Below, piece by piece: positions 1 to 11,756 of a stretch of DNA of 64,000 nt. Position 1 is the stretch's first letter; each line of letters opens with the position of its first letter. Under the pieces are notes generated by a model. That model did not search any database. It saw nothing but the letters and a program-made list of their open reading frames with translations, and was not told where the DNA came from. The position numbers were made by a program, and so were the translations under genes. Source of the DNA: Aphelocoma coerulescens. Lineage: Eukaryota; Chordata; Aves; Passeriformes; Corvidae. The stretch is from NCBI RefSeq assembly GCF_041296385.1, contig NC_091013.1:9996001-10060000 (forward strand), read 5' to 3'.

Positions 1-2572
1 CTGGTGAAATACACTGTAAATGGCAATATCTGCCTTAAATTTAACCACTTAGATGGTCTACATATAAATGCAAAATAAAGGTTACAGAGTAACATTTGAA
101 AGAATGGGAGGGGGAAGCCTATTTCCTAGCATAATAGTGTTGAAAACAGCATCACACAGAATGGATATTTTGTTCTACAAATAAAAGTTGTTAAACCATT
201 GTGAGGAATGACAGGCTTGTTAAGTGGGAGTCTAAAAAAAACGCAGTATAGAAATTGAATATGGTAGTATATAAGTTTTGTGTGTACACATTGAGCCTGT
301 GGAATGGCAGAGCAGTGACTATGTTGCTTCTTTCCAGTTTTAACTATGTCTCTATTTTCTGCATACATTAGAGTATAAATGGAGCCGTATTATAGAAGAC
401 AGCATAAAAGGAGGTATCTTGAATAAAGGAAGAAATAGCTACTCCTCTCAAAATGTCCAGTAACTAACTTAAAATTTCCAGAGAGATAAAGATGTTCTAA
501 AAGTTCCTTGAATTTATGAAGGAAAAATATCAATCGGAGGCCATAATTCTGGAGTTTAGTATTATAAAAAACCCAACAAAAACCCAAGTTCCCCAAAGCC
601 CCTCTCCTCCAAATCAACTAACTGCTAGTTAATTAGTTTGTTAGTCTTTTATGAAGATTCACCAAGGAACAGAAGGTTTTATTTTGTAAAAGGGATTAAT
701 TTTGTTTCATTTGTTGAATTGTACATTTTAGGTTTGGATTTCAAACACTCCTTAGCTCTGAAAATCAGAGTTGGCTTTCACCAGCCAAGTGACTGCGTGT
801 TGGGGGAAAAATTTTGCTTGAACTGATTGAAGAATAACATCTGAACTTGAAATGGAAATAAATAGTTCATATATCAGCTTCTATTGCAGGATTAAGTGTT
901 AAAGCTTTCAGGATTGATATTCCTGGTTTGATAAAAGCTGTGGAGCCTGTATGACATGGCCTGGATTGATCAGGGAGATGACCTTTTCCATGTGAGCTTT
1001 TGCAGGTATCAGGGCTAAATTACTCCTGATTCCTTCTATCTAATATTTCTTTTTGTCTGGTTCTTGTACCTGAGAGATACTTTTGACAGGTGCTGTGATG
1101 CTCAGTAAATGTGACAGAATTGAGAAGATTTCAATATGTCCCTTTAGACTGGAGGCCAGACACTTGTTGATGACTGAAGACCATGAAATCTCTTTTCCAT
1201 TGTCAGGGGTAATCGTTGTGTGGGAGAGGGTGCTGGCTCTGTGACAAAGTGCCATCGTGTACCATCTCTTTGTGTGATGTGCAGCACTGCAGTCGCTGCA
1301 TTTTTTTGTTGATATTTGTGATTGTTTACAGAAAATGTGAAATGGCTGTAAACTATAGCAGGGCTTTTAAAAAATAATCTCTAAATCAGAAAGTGGCTTA
1401 TTGTATTTTTTCCTGTGTGCTCACTGTGCAGTGTGCAGGTGAAGCTGCCCTTAGTACTGCTTAGTGCATATGCCAGACTTTTGTTCACAAGGAAGTTAAA
1501 CTTGTGTGAGCTTCTCTGCCAGGGATGGTTCATGTCACTCTTCTGACCCCGGTAGACACAGATCAGGAGTAGCAAGGTAGCTGAAACCTCAGAAGAGAAA
1601 CCTGCCCACAGACATCATCTGAACAAATGTATGACTATTTAAGGGTTAGTTTGAGCTTTAACATATGCTTACAACAGTGCTTCTCCAGAGAGTCCAAGCC
1701 CAAATTGAAGCTGATGGCCAAGTCTGATGAATTGTATCAAAGTGTTATTGCTGTTTTGTGATGTGTAAAAATAGACACAAGGATCAGAGAGTCTGGTTCC
1801 CTGTAGATTAAAGATTAGCCCACTAACAGAGTAATTTAGTTCATAGAATCACAATATTCCATGGGGCCCGTTTGTGTTGCTTTCATATGAGAGAGTCTTC
1901 TTCCTTAAAAGCTTTCTGTGCAACACTGAAAGAGAACAGAGTTGAGTAATTTTTTTGTATCCCTTTCTTGTCAAAAAGGGTGACCAGAGAAGTGACCTTT
2001 TAACAGTACAGAGTAGGAAAACTGTATTTTGTAGGAATTTTTTTGTTGTTGCTAATAAAGCAGCCCTGTCCTGTAGGAGACACAAAAAAGCAAGTGCTAT
2101 TGAGAGCATTGAAGCACAGCAGTAAATTCCACCAAAATAATGTTTTTATATACACCCCTAGGAATACATTGATTTAGGGTTTTTTAAGTACTAAAGTTAC
2201 CTTGTTCCTTTTCTGACTATTGTTTAATAGGCATGTTATGATGAGCTCATGTATTTGACCTTCTTGGGGGTTCATTAACAGAGTAGAGAACCACAGGTTT
2301 GTGGAAATGTTTGTAATGCATGTTTTGGTGGAAACTGTTCAAAACTGGTATCAGGGAAAGCTTGGGTGTTTGCATTTAGCTCAGGTGAGTTTTTTCACAT
2401 TTCACATGAGAACACTCAAAAAAGCCCACCTGGCTCCAAATCCAAATCTGATGCTTGCTGCTCATGGAGTTAAGGAGGAACAGTGGACCAAGCTGAACTC
2501 ATACAGTTCTCTAAAGTTTACTTTCCCAGTCTCCAAAAATTTAAGGAATCCCTCTTTTGGGGTTTTGTTTGG
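1..2572. other. AT-rich non-coding DNA, nothing recognised
   Basis: Open frames are short (under about 90 codons), scattered on both strands, and show no domain or splice framing that I recognise. No transposon ends, tRNA-like folds or long tandem arrays were seen. A 'catagaatcac' string near 1840 resembles the reverse of a CR1 3' end, but the following bases do not continue the family. Confidence 0.6.
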
Positions 2573-2599
2573 TTTTTTTTTGTTTTTTTTTTTTTTTTT
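2573..2599. repeat. Poly-T tract
   Basis: A run of T interrupted once by G at 2582. It lies in no recognised element and looks like a simple homopolymer. Confidence 0.9.
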
Positions 2600-5500
2600 C
2601 CCTTGGAATAAACCTGCAAACCTTAATGAACCCTCTTATCAAATTGCTTACAGTTGAGCTCAAACTGTAAATGTGATTATGATTTGGTGTTGTCTCATAT
2701 GTCTAGTTTAATATACAGAAAAGTGATGAAAAATCCATAAAACCATGTAATAATTGTATCATGTATAAAATTAGCTTGAGTAATGACATTGCACCAGTGG
2801 CAACATGACATTGAAACCTAATCATTTGGTCTATATTGCTATAACTTAAGCTTAGTGTTTTATAGTTGAGATCAATATCTTAGTGGTTAACGATTTTTCT
2901 CATAAAAAAGCCTTAAAGCTTTTCACAAAGCAGTGATTAGTTTGTTAGTAATACTGTCATTTACATTTCATATTTATCTATTAACTATTTTAGGTAGTGT
3001 GTAAAAAAAAAAAAAAGCCATGTTATTTCCTCTGAAAGTGTATTATGAATCTGATATTTGAACTTTACTAAGAAAAAATAATTTTAAAAATCAAGCTGAT
3101 CAATATGGTCTTGGAAATCTGAAATACCCACAAAGACAAAATCAGGTTATAGTAAAGTCTTGGTCTTCACTGTTCTCATCTTTTTTTTCATACTCAAAAA
3201 ATTAACTTTGACCAATTTGGATTTTTCTGTGCAGCATTGCTGTATAGCTTGGAAACTGGGTGAGGGGTGAATAAAAAGCCTAATGAAAAATTAGCTTCAT
3301 AACAGTTTTTTATTAGGATTATTGTTACTTTCTCTGTTGAAGTCAGTAAGGATTTAACCCACAGTAAAGCTTCAATGAAAAAAAAATTGCTTTAGAATAG
3401 ATTATTAAGTAGGAAACTTAAATAAAAATGTAATCTGGAGTTATGATTGACAGCAAACTGGAGTTAGAGTCTCTGTAGCTTTCGGGATGACAGTAACTGA
3501 CTTTGAATTAAGTCTTTTCTGAAGGATTGTTGTTGACACTGCTCTGAGGCTTGCTAGTATCTGACATGTACCTAATAGATGATTTCTCTCTCTCCAAGAA
3601 ATAGTCTGCACCAGGGATAAAATCCTAAATAAACAGAGCCCAAAGATGCACGGCATAATGTTAATGTTTTCCTGGTGTGGATTCTGTCCTATCTGTTCTT
3701 TACAACTGTCATGTACAGGTGTGTGGAATATTCAGGTACAGGCTTCCAGATGTGAGCAAAAAATTAAAGCACCATTAGCTTGATATAAAAAAGAGATATA
3801 GAAAAGCATGGATAGAAAAGAACAACAGTGAGCTTTAATTTGACAAGTGCAAAGGTGAGGCATTTCAGGATACAAAGGTTGGATGTTCCAAGCCTTACAG
3901 GTGCTCAGTGTGGGGAGAAAATCTAACACGACTGATTGATTTTTAAAACTCTAACCAAAAAAGTACATCCAAATAAAACCCCTCAATGTATAATCAAAAG
4001 CCGTAGAGTTGTTTTTTTTTCCTCAAAAGTTAATGCACAGTAAAATTTCATCTTGTGTGTGTGAGGTCTGGTTCATGAACAACTGGTTAAGTTTGATTAT
4101 AAAAATAATAGAATTGGGTGAGCAAATAAGTCTTTTTCATCTGTGTGGTCTATCCTTCACTTTTAGCTGTTGCTGATAAGGAGAGCTTGGCCTAATCGTG
4201 TTGCCAGTTAGACAAGTGTAAACCCATGACTTGAGGGTAAATAAGAATCTGTCTGCTCTCCCCATCTATTTCTTTCTCCCTCTCACTCAGCTTCTCTGAC
4301 TTGTTTTCATTTATTTATTTTTACCACTTTTTTCTTTCTGGTCATTCCCTTTGCCTTTCTTTTGCTTTGGTTTGCAAGATAATTTATAGATTGTCTGCCT
4401 CATCACCAGCCTCCACATTACACAGATCCATGTTGCTCTACTTCCCACTGGATCCTGAAAGTTAAGCAAACCCACAGGGAAGGCAGAATAATATCTTAAT
4501 CTGTCAAAGTCCACTTTCCTGTCATCTTTTGAGATCACCTCTGTGTACATGTACCTTCGTTGTCCATAGTAATTTTTCACAGTTGCTCCTGACTGACAGC
4601 AATAGCAAGGAAAAAGTGTGAGGACTTTATCACGATAGTCAGTTGAAGTCTGTCATGCTGTCTTGTAACTTTGACCTGTGGCAAGTGAGAGGGACTGGGA
4701 AATAAAGATTGATCTCTGTCCCTGAGCATCTTATATTGTTGGGCTTTTTCACCTTTTTTTTTTTTTTAGCTTCTTTTTTTCATAACATTCCTCATTTGCT
4801 TTATTCAGGTTTTCCTTTGTATCCTTAAGCTACTTGCTCTTCCAACTTTTCCTCTATGTGCACTGCTTTGGGAAAAACTTCCCGCTCTCACCAATCTTGT
4901 TTGCACTTTCTTTTCTTGTACTTGGTTTCCTTAGGCTATGGTTTTTTCTGCCTCCACAGCCACATCAGAAAAAGGTGTTTTGGAAAGTCACATACTGTCC
5001 CTTCATGACCCCTATGTTGAACAGCAGCGAAAACTTCTGCTTTGTCCTTCTTTCATCTATTTCTGCAAACCTGTTTCTGAGTCATCCTCCACACACACAT
5101 GGACAGGCTGTGGGGATCAGGACATGGGCAGGTGCTCCTGCCCAAGAGCCTGATGGGTCCTGGGTATCCCAGGTCAGCTCCCACAGTAGTCAAGCACCAA
5201 AGGAAAGCTGGCACCTCTGCCCTTGATGAACTCAAGGTCTCAACTCTCGTGTTCTTTGAAGACAGTGAATAAATGTTTCACTGTAACTCAGGAACTTCAT
5301 TTAATAGTTTAACTATTCTTTTAGCTTTCTGTAAATAGGTAAGGAATGAAAATAAGACCTTCGGTGCAAGTGTCTTGCACACTAATGAGATCTACAAGGT
5401 GACAAGAGATAGTACAATAGTTCCTCAGTACTTTGTAAAATACCCAAAGGTTCTACCTAAGCAATAAATTAAATTTATCTGTTAAATCAAAGTCTTTTTT

Positions 5501-5748
5501 AAAAATTAAATGCAAAGGACATTTTTAGTAGCTGTTTTATTATCACAGAGATATTTTTATAGTGTTCTGTGAATGACTTTTTTTTTTCTTCAGTGTCACT
5601 GAAATTTCATTTGATTCAAGCTAGATTTGGTAAATTTTAATTCCTTTTCAGACTGACATACTGTACAATGAGATCTAGCTTAAAGTTATTTCAAGCTAGA
5701 TATTTTGTATTAGTACAATTAGATCAATTTCACCCAACTTTGTCTACC
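2600..5748. other. AT-rich non-coding DNA, nothing recognised
   Basis: An ATG-less frame of about 130 codons at 4834-5226 (plus) is the longest opening. It includes a leucine/phenylalanine-rich half and a proline/histidine patch, with other frames open over it on both strands. I see no family resemblance or splice framing. A short A run lies at 3003-3016. Confidence 0.55.
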
Positions 5749-5782
5749 AAAAAAAAAAAAAAAAAAAAAAATTAAAAAAAAA
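5749..5782. repeat. Poly-A tract
   Basis: Twenty-three A, then TT, then nine A. It could be the tail of a very old retrocopy, but no recognisable body precedes it, so I call it a homopolymer only. Confidence 0.9.
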
Positions 5783-8414
5783 TCTGCATTTCCACTGTAG
5801 TCAGAGGAAAAAGAATGCCAAGTCCAAAGGGTGATCCTTATCAACTATACCTTAAATTCCAAGGAAGAGGTAAATTCTCCTTTAAAGTCACCTTTTCCCT
5901 TTGTCTGAATAATCAGGGGGCTTAAACAACTATTTTAACCTATAGTTATAATTTTGAGCTGGCTAATTTATCCCTAAATGCTCATGCATGGCACATTCTG
6001 TAAGGTGTAAGGAGAAGGGCAAGGTCTGTGGTAGACAGGGGAGCAGTGCAAAGACACCCAAAGAGTAGGGTCACACCAAAGCCCTGGGTCAGACCCAGTA
6101 ACTTCAGGTGTGCTGACATTTCCTTATCTCTAAGAGCATTCCTGTTGCACAATTTTAAGTGATTGCTAAGAACAATATGTTACAAGATGGTGAAAATCAC
6201 ATGTGATTGATTTTTTCCTTTTCTAAATTTTTTTCAATGCCTTTATCTTGTTTGGCTTCCATAATGTGTGCGGGGAAAAAACAAAAAAATCTTTCTTTTT
6301 ACTATTAATGCAGAGAGTGTAGGTATTTTTTGTGAGAGGCAGATAATTTCCATTACACATAATTGACCAATTACCATGTCAACACACAAAGTAAAAACAT
6401 GACCCACGCTGATATTTCCTATTGGTATGACACACACTTATTACATGTGCTAATTACTTATTTTCCATCAGGGCAGGAGACTAGAGAGGATGAAATATTC
6501 TCTTTTAGTTCACTAAATCTTGTGTATATGTTTATTTATAAAAGTGAAATACAGCCACTTTAGTATACTTGTCTTATGTAGTTTTAGTAAAATTTAAATT
6601 TTAACTTCTTAGGGATGGGTTTCTTAACCTCAGACAACTATGTTTTTTCCACTTGTTTTACATTATCCAGGATCATAAGTAGGAGGAGGGTTTAATATGA
6701 AGCATGTGTTTTTTCCATATTCCCATGAAAAATCTAAGAGAAATGTCATCTCAACACATTTTTGCAGGCTGAAATTTTACCTTACCTGAAAACACCATGT
6801 TCCAGATGATAATTTTATCTTAATGGACAGTTTTAAACTGACATCACTTTATTGTATTGCTTCTCTGTAATTAAAACATTTTTTCATCTTTTATTTAAAA
6901 AAAATCAGTAGGTGAATAGAAAAGTGAATTCAGTCATAAGAATGGCTTTGATTTCTTGATTGAAATTGCAAATGTGAGTTCTGACATCATTTGAGATAGT
7001 GCCTCAATAACTACACTTGTATGAACATATCTACTACTTTGGTTGGATGATTTTATTAGAATAAAACATAAGCAAACAAATATAAATAGAACCTTGAGCT
7101 CATAAATGACAAGATGCCTTATTTCACAGACAGAATATAATGTGTAAAAAGAAAATGTAATTATTTTGCATTGCAATAGATGGTAGAGGATTTTTCTTGT
7201 ATTTATAAATGAGAATAAACTCTACATTTATCATCCAAGATTCATCCTTTTATGTGACAACTCAAGTCCAGTTGTTTGTTATTTTTCTATGGATCCAAAT
7301 ATGTAAATTCAAGTTTTGCTCATGAGAATGACATATCTGGCCAACTGCAGTGACAAAGATCTTGTTTTGAGGTTGGATAGACCTATCCCTCTCTGGGATG
7401 TTTGCTGGCTTCAGGCAATTCCATTGCATACCAAAGTTTTGATTGAACCATGCATTGGATTATAGCTGGTGCTCAGTCTAGGGTGGGCAAAAAATATGAA
7501 TAACATTTCTAAAAATCCTCAATATTAGTGGAAAGAGAATTTTTCAACTTTTTTCCTCCTTTAAGTGCTGTTCATAAATTTTCTTATTTGAAGATAAAAC
7601 TGTGGCTTTTCCTGTTCTCCTGTGTGAGGAACTAGTGACATTTTTTGCATACAGCAAGAGGGACAAAGAAGTGCACTGACTACATTTGCTCATAAGCTTC
7701 TTATTAAAAACAACATTAGTGATGTAAAATGTTTTAGAAATCTGTAGGACATCCAGACAATGAGAGCCATTGTATCAAGGCTACGATTAGACACAAGTGA
7801 GGAATTTGACTTTGTTTTCACCCTGTTAACTCCAAAAGCCAGAGTGGAAAAACAAGTCCTCAGAGTCCTGCACTCAGCTCTGGCATCTGAGGGCACAGAC
7901 AGCAGACAGCATCCATGACTGCCTCAGTTTCCTTCTTCACATGACAGTGTAGGTAGCATCATTCAGACACATTCTCCAGGGGGTCACTAGCACTCTGGGC
8001 ATCCTGAAGAGATCCTCCCAGAAATGCCCTTTGTGCCACTCTGGGGAGTGGACAGACCATAAACAGCAGGTTTTGTGATGACCTGAAGCAATGGACCACC
8101 ATGCACTGCTTTCCATCTCCTTTCCCAAACCTCTCACCAACTTTACCTAAAACAGGTCACCTGGGTTTAACATGGGCTAGAAAACTCTCTGAAAGAGTTT
8201 ATTGTCTGGTCCTTGGGTTTATGTCTTATGTCTTATGTCCTTACAAGCATCACTGATGCTGAGTGGCTGTGGTACTTGGGTGGCCTCCCCTAACAGGAAC
8301 AGATGCATTTTGGAGGTGCTCCTCTTTCATTAAACAGCACACAATATACCTTGCACAGTATGACCCCATTATGCTTTTAATCTTGTACCAGTTTGAAAAC
8401 TAACCAGTGGGAGG
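5783..8414. other. AT-rich non-coding DNA, nothing recognised
   Basis: No element is recognised. The part from about 7690 to 8340 is less AT-rich and has short open frames on the minus strand. It may hold decayed sequence related to the LTR that follows, but I could not match it to any family. A heptamer CTTATGT is repeated three times near 8222-8240. Confidence 0.5.
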
Positions 8415-8692
8415 CACAATTTAACAGGTAAATCAAAAAAATAAATAAAGGCAGAAAACACTGAGTTAAACTGACGAGTCAGGATACAACCTGACACCCT
8501 GTTAGTCAGGGTGGTGGTAGCAGTCCTATAAAATAGTGGCTGCAGTCCTCCTGAAGTGGTGGATGTGGTTCTGTTGAAGCAGTGATCCTGTAGGAGGGTC
8601 TGCTCTTCCTCAGAAGGTCCAGTGGTGGCTGTGTAGCTCCTGTCCTCTGGAAATCCAGTGGAAAGGTTGTCCCTGGTGTTCAGAATCTCAGA

Positions 8693-8699
8693 TTATATC
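8693..8699 (-). promoter_or_regulatory. TATA-like box of the minus-strand LTR
   Basis: Plus-strand ATTATAT, read as ATATAAT on the minus strand, sits between the AP-1 repeats (upstream in the LTR's own direction) and the putative R/U5 part. Position within the LTR is right for a core promoter. Activity is not known. Confidence 0.45.
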
Positions 8700-8753
8700 C
8701 AGGATGGAATGCTTGGTTCCTCCCTCTGGGTGGAGCATCTCACAATGGGGTAA

Positions 8754-8873
8754 TGAGTCATGAGGCCAAGTGTTGATGAGGCTCATTAACAGAAGATAGT
8801 CTGGAGGGAGTTATCTCTGAGTCATGCAGCAGGACAATGATGGGCCATTAACAGCAAGATAGTCTGGGGGGAG
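8754..8873 (-). promoter_or_regulatory. Duplicated U3 block with two AP-1 consensus sites
   Basis: TGAGTCA occurs at 8754-8760 and again at 8818-8824, 64 bases apart. Each is followed by a similar stretch containing CATTAACAG(C)AAGATAGTCTGG. This is an imperfect tandem duplication inside the LTR U3. Duplicated enhancer blocks are common in retroviral U3 regions. Whether these sites bind AP-1 in this bird is inference. Confidence 0.6.
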
Positions 8874-9069
8874 GAGGCAAGGAAACACTGCCCCACCTGA
8901 TTTTAACATCTCATAAGGATGGTAATGGAATATACTGCAACCCAGGACAGATCTAAACTGTTACTTTTCTTGAATTGAGGTTTATATGTAGTAAGAATCT
9001 CCATTTTCCCAGTTTGTGTAACTAGACCTCTGCTTGCCTACTGGCATTAACCATGGTGCTTTCTGACAG

Positions 9070-9309
9070 CGAGCAGCACGGCGAAAAGAGCAGAATGAGG
9101 ATGGAGCCAGAGCTTTCCTTGTCCTCACAGGTGCTGTGCTGAGGTCAGGCTTGACAGAAATTGGATACCAGTGCTGGGGACTCACATGGCCTCTGTATTT
9201 GGTTGCTGTCATCGGCCTGGTATTTCTTCTAAAGACAATTTTACCCAGACAAGAAGCTGGCTTACTTTCAGATGATACTGCAGAATATTTAGTAACTGTG
9301 TTTGCCTGA
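9070..9309 (+). other. Exon-like open frame with a hydrophobic core, unidentified
   Basis: An AG at 9068-9069 after GGTGCTTTCTGAC could serve as a splice acceptor. From 9070 the plus frame is open for 79 codons to TGA at 9307-9309. Many codons begin with G and the local base composition is richer in G+C than its flanks, both as in coding DNA. The product starts basic (RAARRKEQ), then FLVLTGAVL, then a likely membrane stretch LYLVAVIGLVFLL, and ends EYLVTVFA. I do not recognise the family. The acceptor's pyrimidine tract is only moderate, there is no upstream exon to join, and an overlapping 113-codon frame is open on the minus strand (8982-9323). Chance or a decayed repeat remains possible. 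Confidence 0.2.
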
Positions 9310-11142
9310 AGCTGATCACGCACATGGCTTTTGAAATCTGGCTCAGGCTGCGTGTGACTACAATTTCCTCAACCAGAGAAAAGATGGCAGCACCAAACCT
9401 GTAAAGTACCAGAAAAACTAGCAAAAATAGCCCTCCTTGAAGTCAGTCTCAAATGTCAGGAAGTTAGCAGTGAGGTAGTCACTAAGGTGCCAAATTTTCC
9501 TTATTTTTAAATGAAAGAAAACAGCTGAACAAGCCCTATTGTAAATTCAAATTCCTGATTTTATTAATCCAATACCAATGCAAACTTTTAAGCATTTATC
9601 AAAATGAATCATTTGCCTAACTCCAAATGGGAAAAGAGAGGAAATACATGTACCAGAAAAATATTTTTTTACTTCAAAAAGGTTTCCTGAAGTGCCTATT
9701 ACTTATAGTCACTTCCTGTGGTTTAATTTCACTTTTGACATTAAAAAATTTTGCAGGTATAAAGAACTTTATTAAGAAAATGTTTTAGAAATACTTAGTA
9801 AATAATTTAAATATACTTTTTTAAAAAAAGCAGAACTGTCTACAGTGTGTAAATGTCATGCTAAACTCATGCTTTATTGGTACATTGGGAAGCATCATTT
9901 TCCATTGCTAGACAATGTGAAATACTTAGGTGGTAGCAGTTGAGGCAGTACTCCATGATAAGTATTTCTTTTAAGTAGTAAGTACTTTAAGTAAGGTATT
10001 ATTTTGATATTGCATCTCTTTGGATTATTTTGAATTTTAATATGCAATTTAGGTAGCAGGAGGTCATAGTAAGGACAAAGAAACCTTTAAGCATTGTGTT
10101 CATCTGACCTGGCATTGCCTTCTGCTCCCTGCAGTAATAATGGCAAACAGATATTCTTTTTATTCTAAATAAAGCAAACCACGTCACTTAATAAATTTTT
10201 CATGCATAGACATTTAGGTCAAATGGGATCTCCCTCTTGAGAGAGAATTAGAGGAAAAGAATTGAACTTTCATGGAGTGTATTTTTAATAAAGAAAAGTG
10301 AGATGAAAATCACTTGCTTTTTTATTACTTTTTGGATGATGATTGGGTAGGATTTTTCCTTTGGCTTTTGTAGTTTCATATCATTATTTAATTTGTCATA
10401 ATTATTGTGTGCAACATTACTTTCTATACACATTGGAAACCAGAATACAAATTTAAGTAAATGGGAAGTGATTTTTTGGTAATGATCTCTTCTGTTGATG
10501 GCTTTTATATAATGGACACTGAGCTTGTATCTGATAACTGTCCTTGCTTGCTGTATAAGATTTTTGTACACAAAACCCTGTGCAGGACGAAGATGCCTGT
10601 GCAGAATTCAGTGTGGCATCTCCCGTGGTCTCAGTTACGATTCTGTAAGCTGGTGCTGCAGTCGATGAGGTTGATGAACAATAACTGCATATGTGTTCAG
10701 GGAACTGCAAAATGTCTGTGCAATTCACACTCTCGTGCTCTGTTTGGAAACTTGACTCTCAAATTACAGCTAATGAGCAACAGTGGGTGCATTTGTGGGA
10801 ATGAATAAAGGGATAAGAGAGGAATTTATGTCACCCAACTTCAAACACTATTTAAATGCCTAGATTAGGATACTGGGCTCCATATGAAGTTAATGGAGGG
10901 ATTTTTCATCCCAAGCTGGCATCTAAAAGTTGCAACAGGTTTGTGAGATGGGTGACACAGTAGGAATATCCCAACATGTGCCTACTGGCTCTTAATATCA
11001 GATTTTTTTGGTATGCAACTCCTCTTCTTTCTCCTTTGTCCTTCTTCTTTTGGCCAAGTAAAACTTGCTGATCTAGGTCATACAGAGTAATTTTCAAACA
11101 GAACAGTTGCTAGGACTGAAGGTGAAGTGGGCTGCCAGGAAA
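9310..11142. other. Non-coding DNA with one patch of overlapping frames
   Basis: Mostly AT-rich. At 10453-10808 a plus frame of 115 codons and a minus frame of 91 codons overlap. Neither resembles a known family, neither has splice framing, and the plus product is cysteine-rich without a recognisable spacing. Nothing else stands out. Confidence 0.5.
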
Positions 11143-11200
11143 ATCAAATTTATATTTATATAAATATAATTTATATTTATATTATATTCATAAATTTGAT
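11143..11200. repeat. AT-rich imperfect palindrome
   Basis: ATCAAATTTA at 11143-11152 is the exact reverse complement of TAAATTTGAT at 11191-11200. The interior is made of TATTTATA/TAAATATA steps that pair imperfectly. It could extrude as a hairpin, and such sites are often length-variable. Confidence 0.75.
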
Positions 11201-11354
11201 GCATTTTTGGCAACAGATCTCCTAACAGCCTGTAATCCACACACCATTGTCTTTCAGGAAATTTTAACTGTAAATTTTGTATAGTGGTGTTGTTTTAAAT
11301 CACAGACACACAAGTTTAACTTCCACAACCCAATGACATTGTGTCAGTAGACTT

Positions 11355-11756
11355 ATGGAGGAGCTAAGACAGCATGAGCTTGGTCATCCATCCCTGTTTT
11401 GCCAATCCATAGAGGAAGGTTTGTCTGGGTGGGACAGACCCCAGCCAGCTTGGGGCCAGCTGGCTGAGGCCAGAAGGTCTCTGCTCAACAGAAAAAGTCC
11501 CCCAGCTGACGCCAAATCACACATGCAACCACACAGCCAAGTGGAAATGGGGTTTTGGCACATATTGAATTGCCTGTACAGCCACTGCTTGATGGGGCTG
11601 GTGATAAGAAAGAAGGAGTGCCAGCATGTGCAGGTAGCCCAAGTGCAGGCTCGCTGGGCACACAGCAGAGACAAAAAGTCGTGTATTTTAGTTGTGTTGT
11701 GGCCTTCTCCATTGGCTCGGTGCACAAATGTTGTCCATGAGGGATTCTTCTGAGAT
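11355..11756 (+). other. GC-richer patch with a 132-codon ATG frame, unidentified
   Basis: An ATG at 11355 opens a plus frame of 132 codons to a TGA. The product is rich in Ser, Gln, His and Arg and has no signal peptide, membrane span or motif that I recognise. A 113-codon frame and an 80-codon frame are open on the minus strand over the same bases, and a second plus frame is open for 61 codons. So the patch is simply poor in stop codons. This pattern fits a decayed repeat or GC-richer non-coding DNA at least as well as a gene. No splice acceptor or promoter elements were seen near the ATG. Confidence 0.15.

Larger units (their letters stand above)
8415..8908 (-). mobile_element. Solitary avian ERV long terminal repeat, truncated at its 3' end
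   Basis: Read on the minus strand, the element opens TGTTAAAATCAGGTGGGGCA at 8908 and matches a songbird ERVL-type LTR that I recognise from memory. It continues through an AP-1-bearing U3, a TATA-like ATATAAT (8693-8699), and a downstream block ending in a T-rich stretch near 8430. The usual continuation toward the LTR 3' terminus is missing, so the copy is truncated near 8415. No primer-binding site, gag or pol reading is seen on either side, so it is treated as a solitary LTR. The family name is uncertain (TguERVL-like is my best guess), and target-site duplications cannot be judged because one end is lost. Confidence 0.72.

Noticed and set aside
1840..1870. CATAGAATCAC string like the reverse of a CR1 3' end
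   Set aside because: The expected following CR1 bases are absent.
7919..7935. TGCCTCAGTTTCC string like the MIR core
   Set aside because: Only about 12 bases match and the flanks do not continue the family.
10453..10808. Cysteine-containing overlapping frames on both strands
   Set aside because: No recognisable cysteine pattern and no support for either strand.
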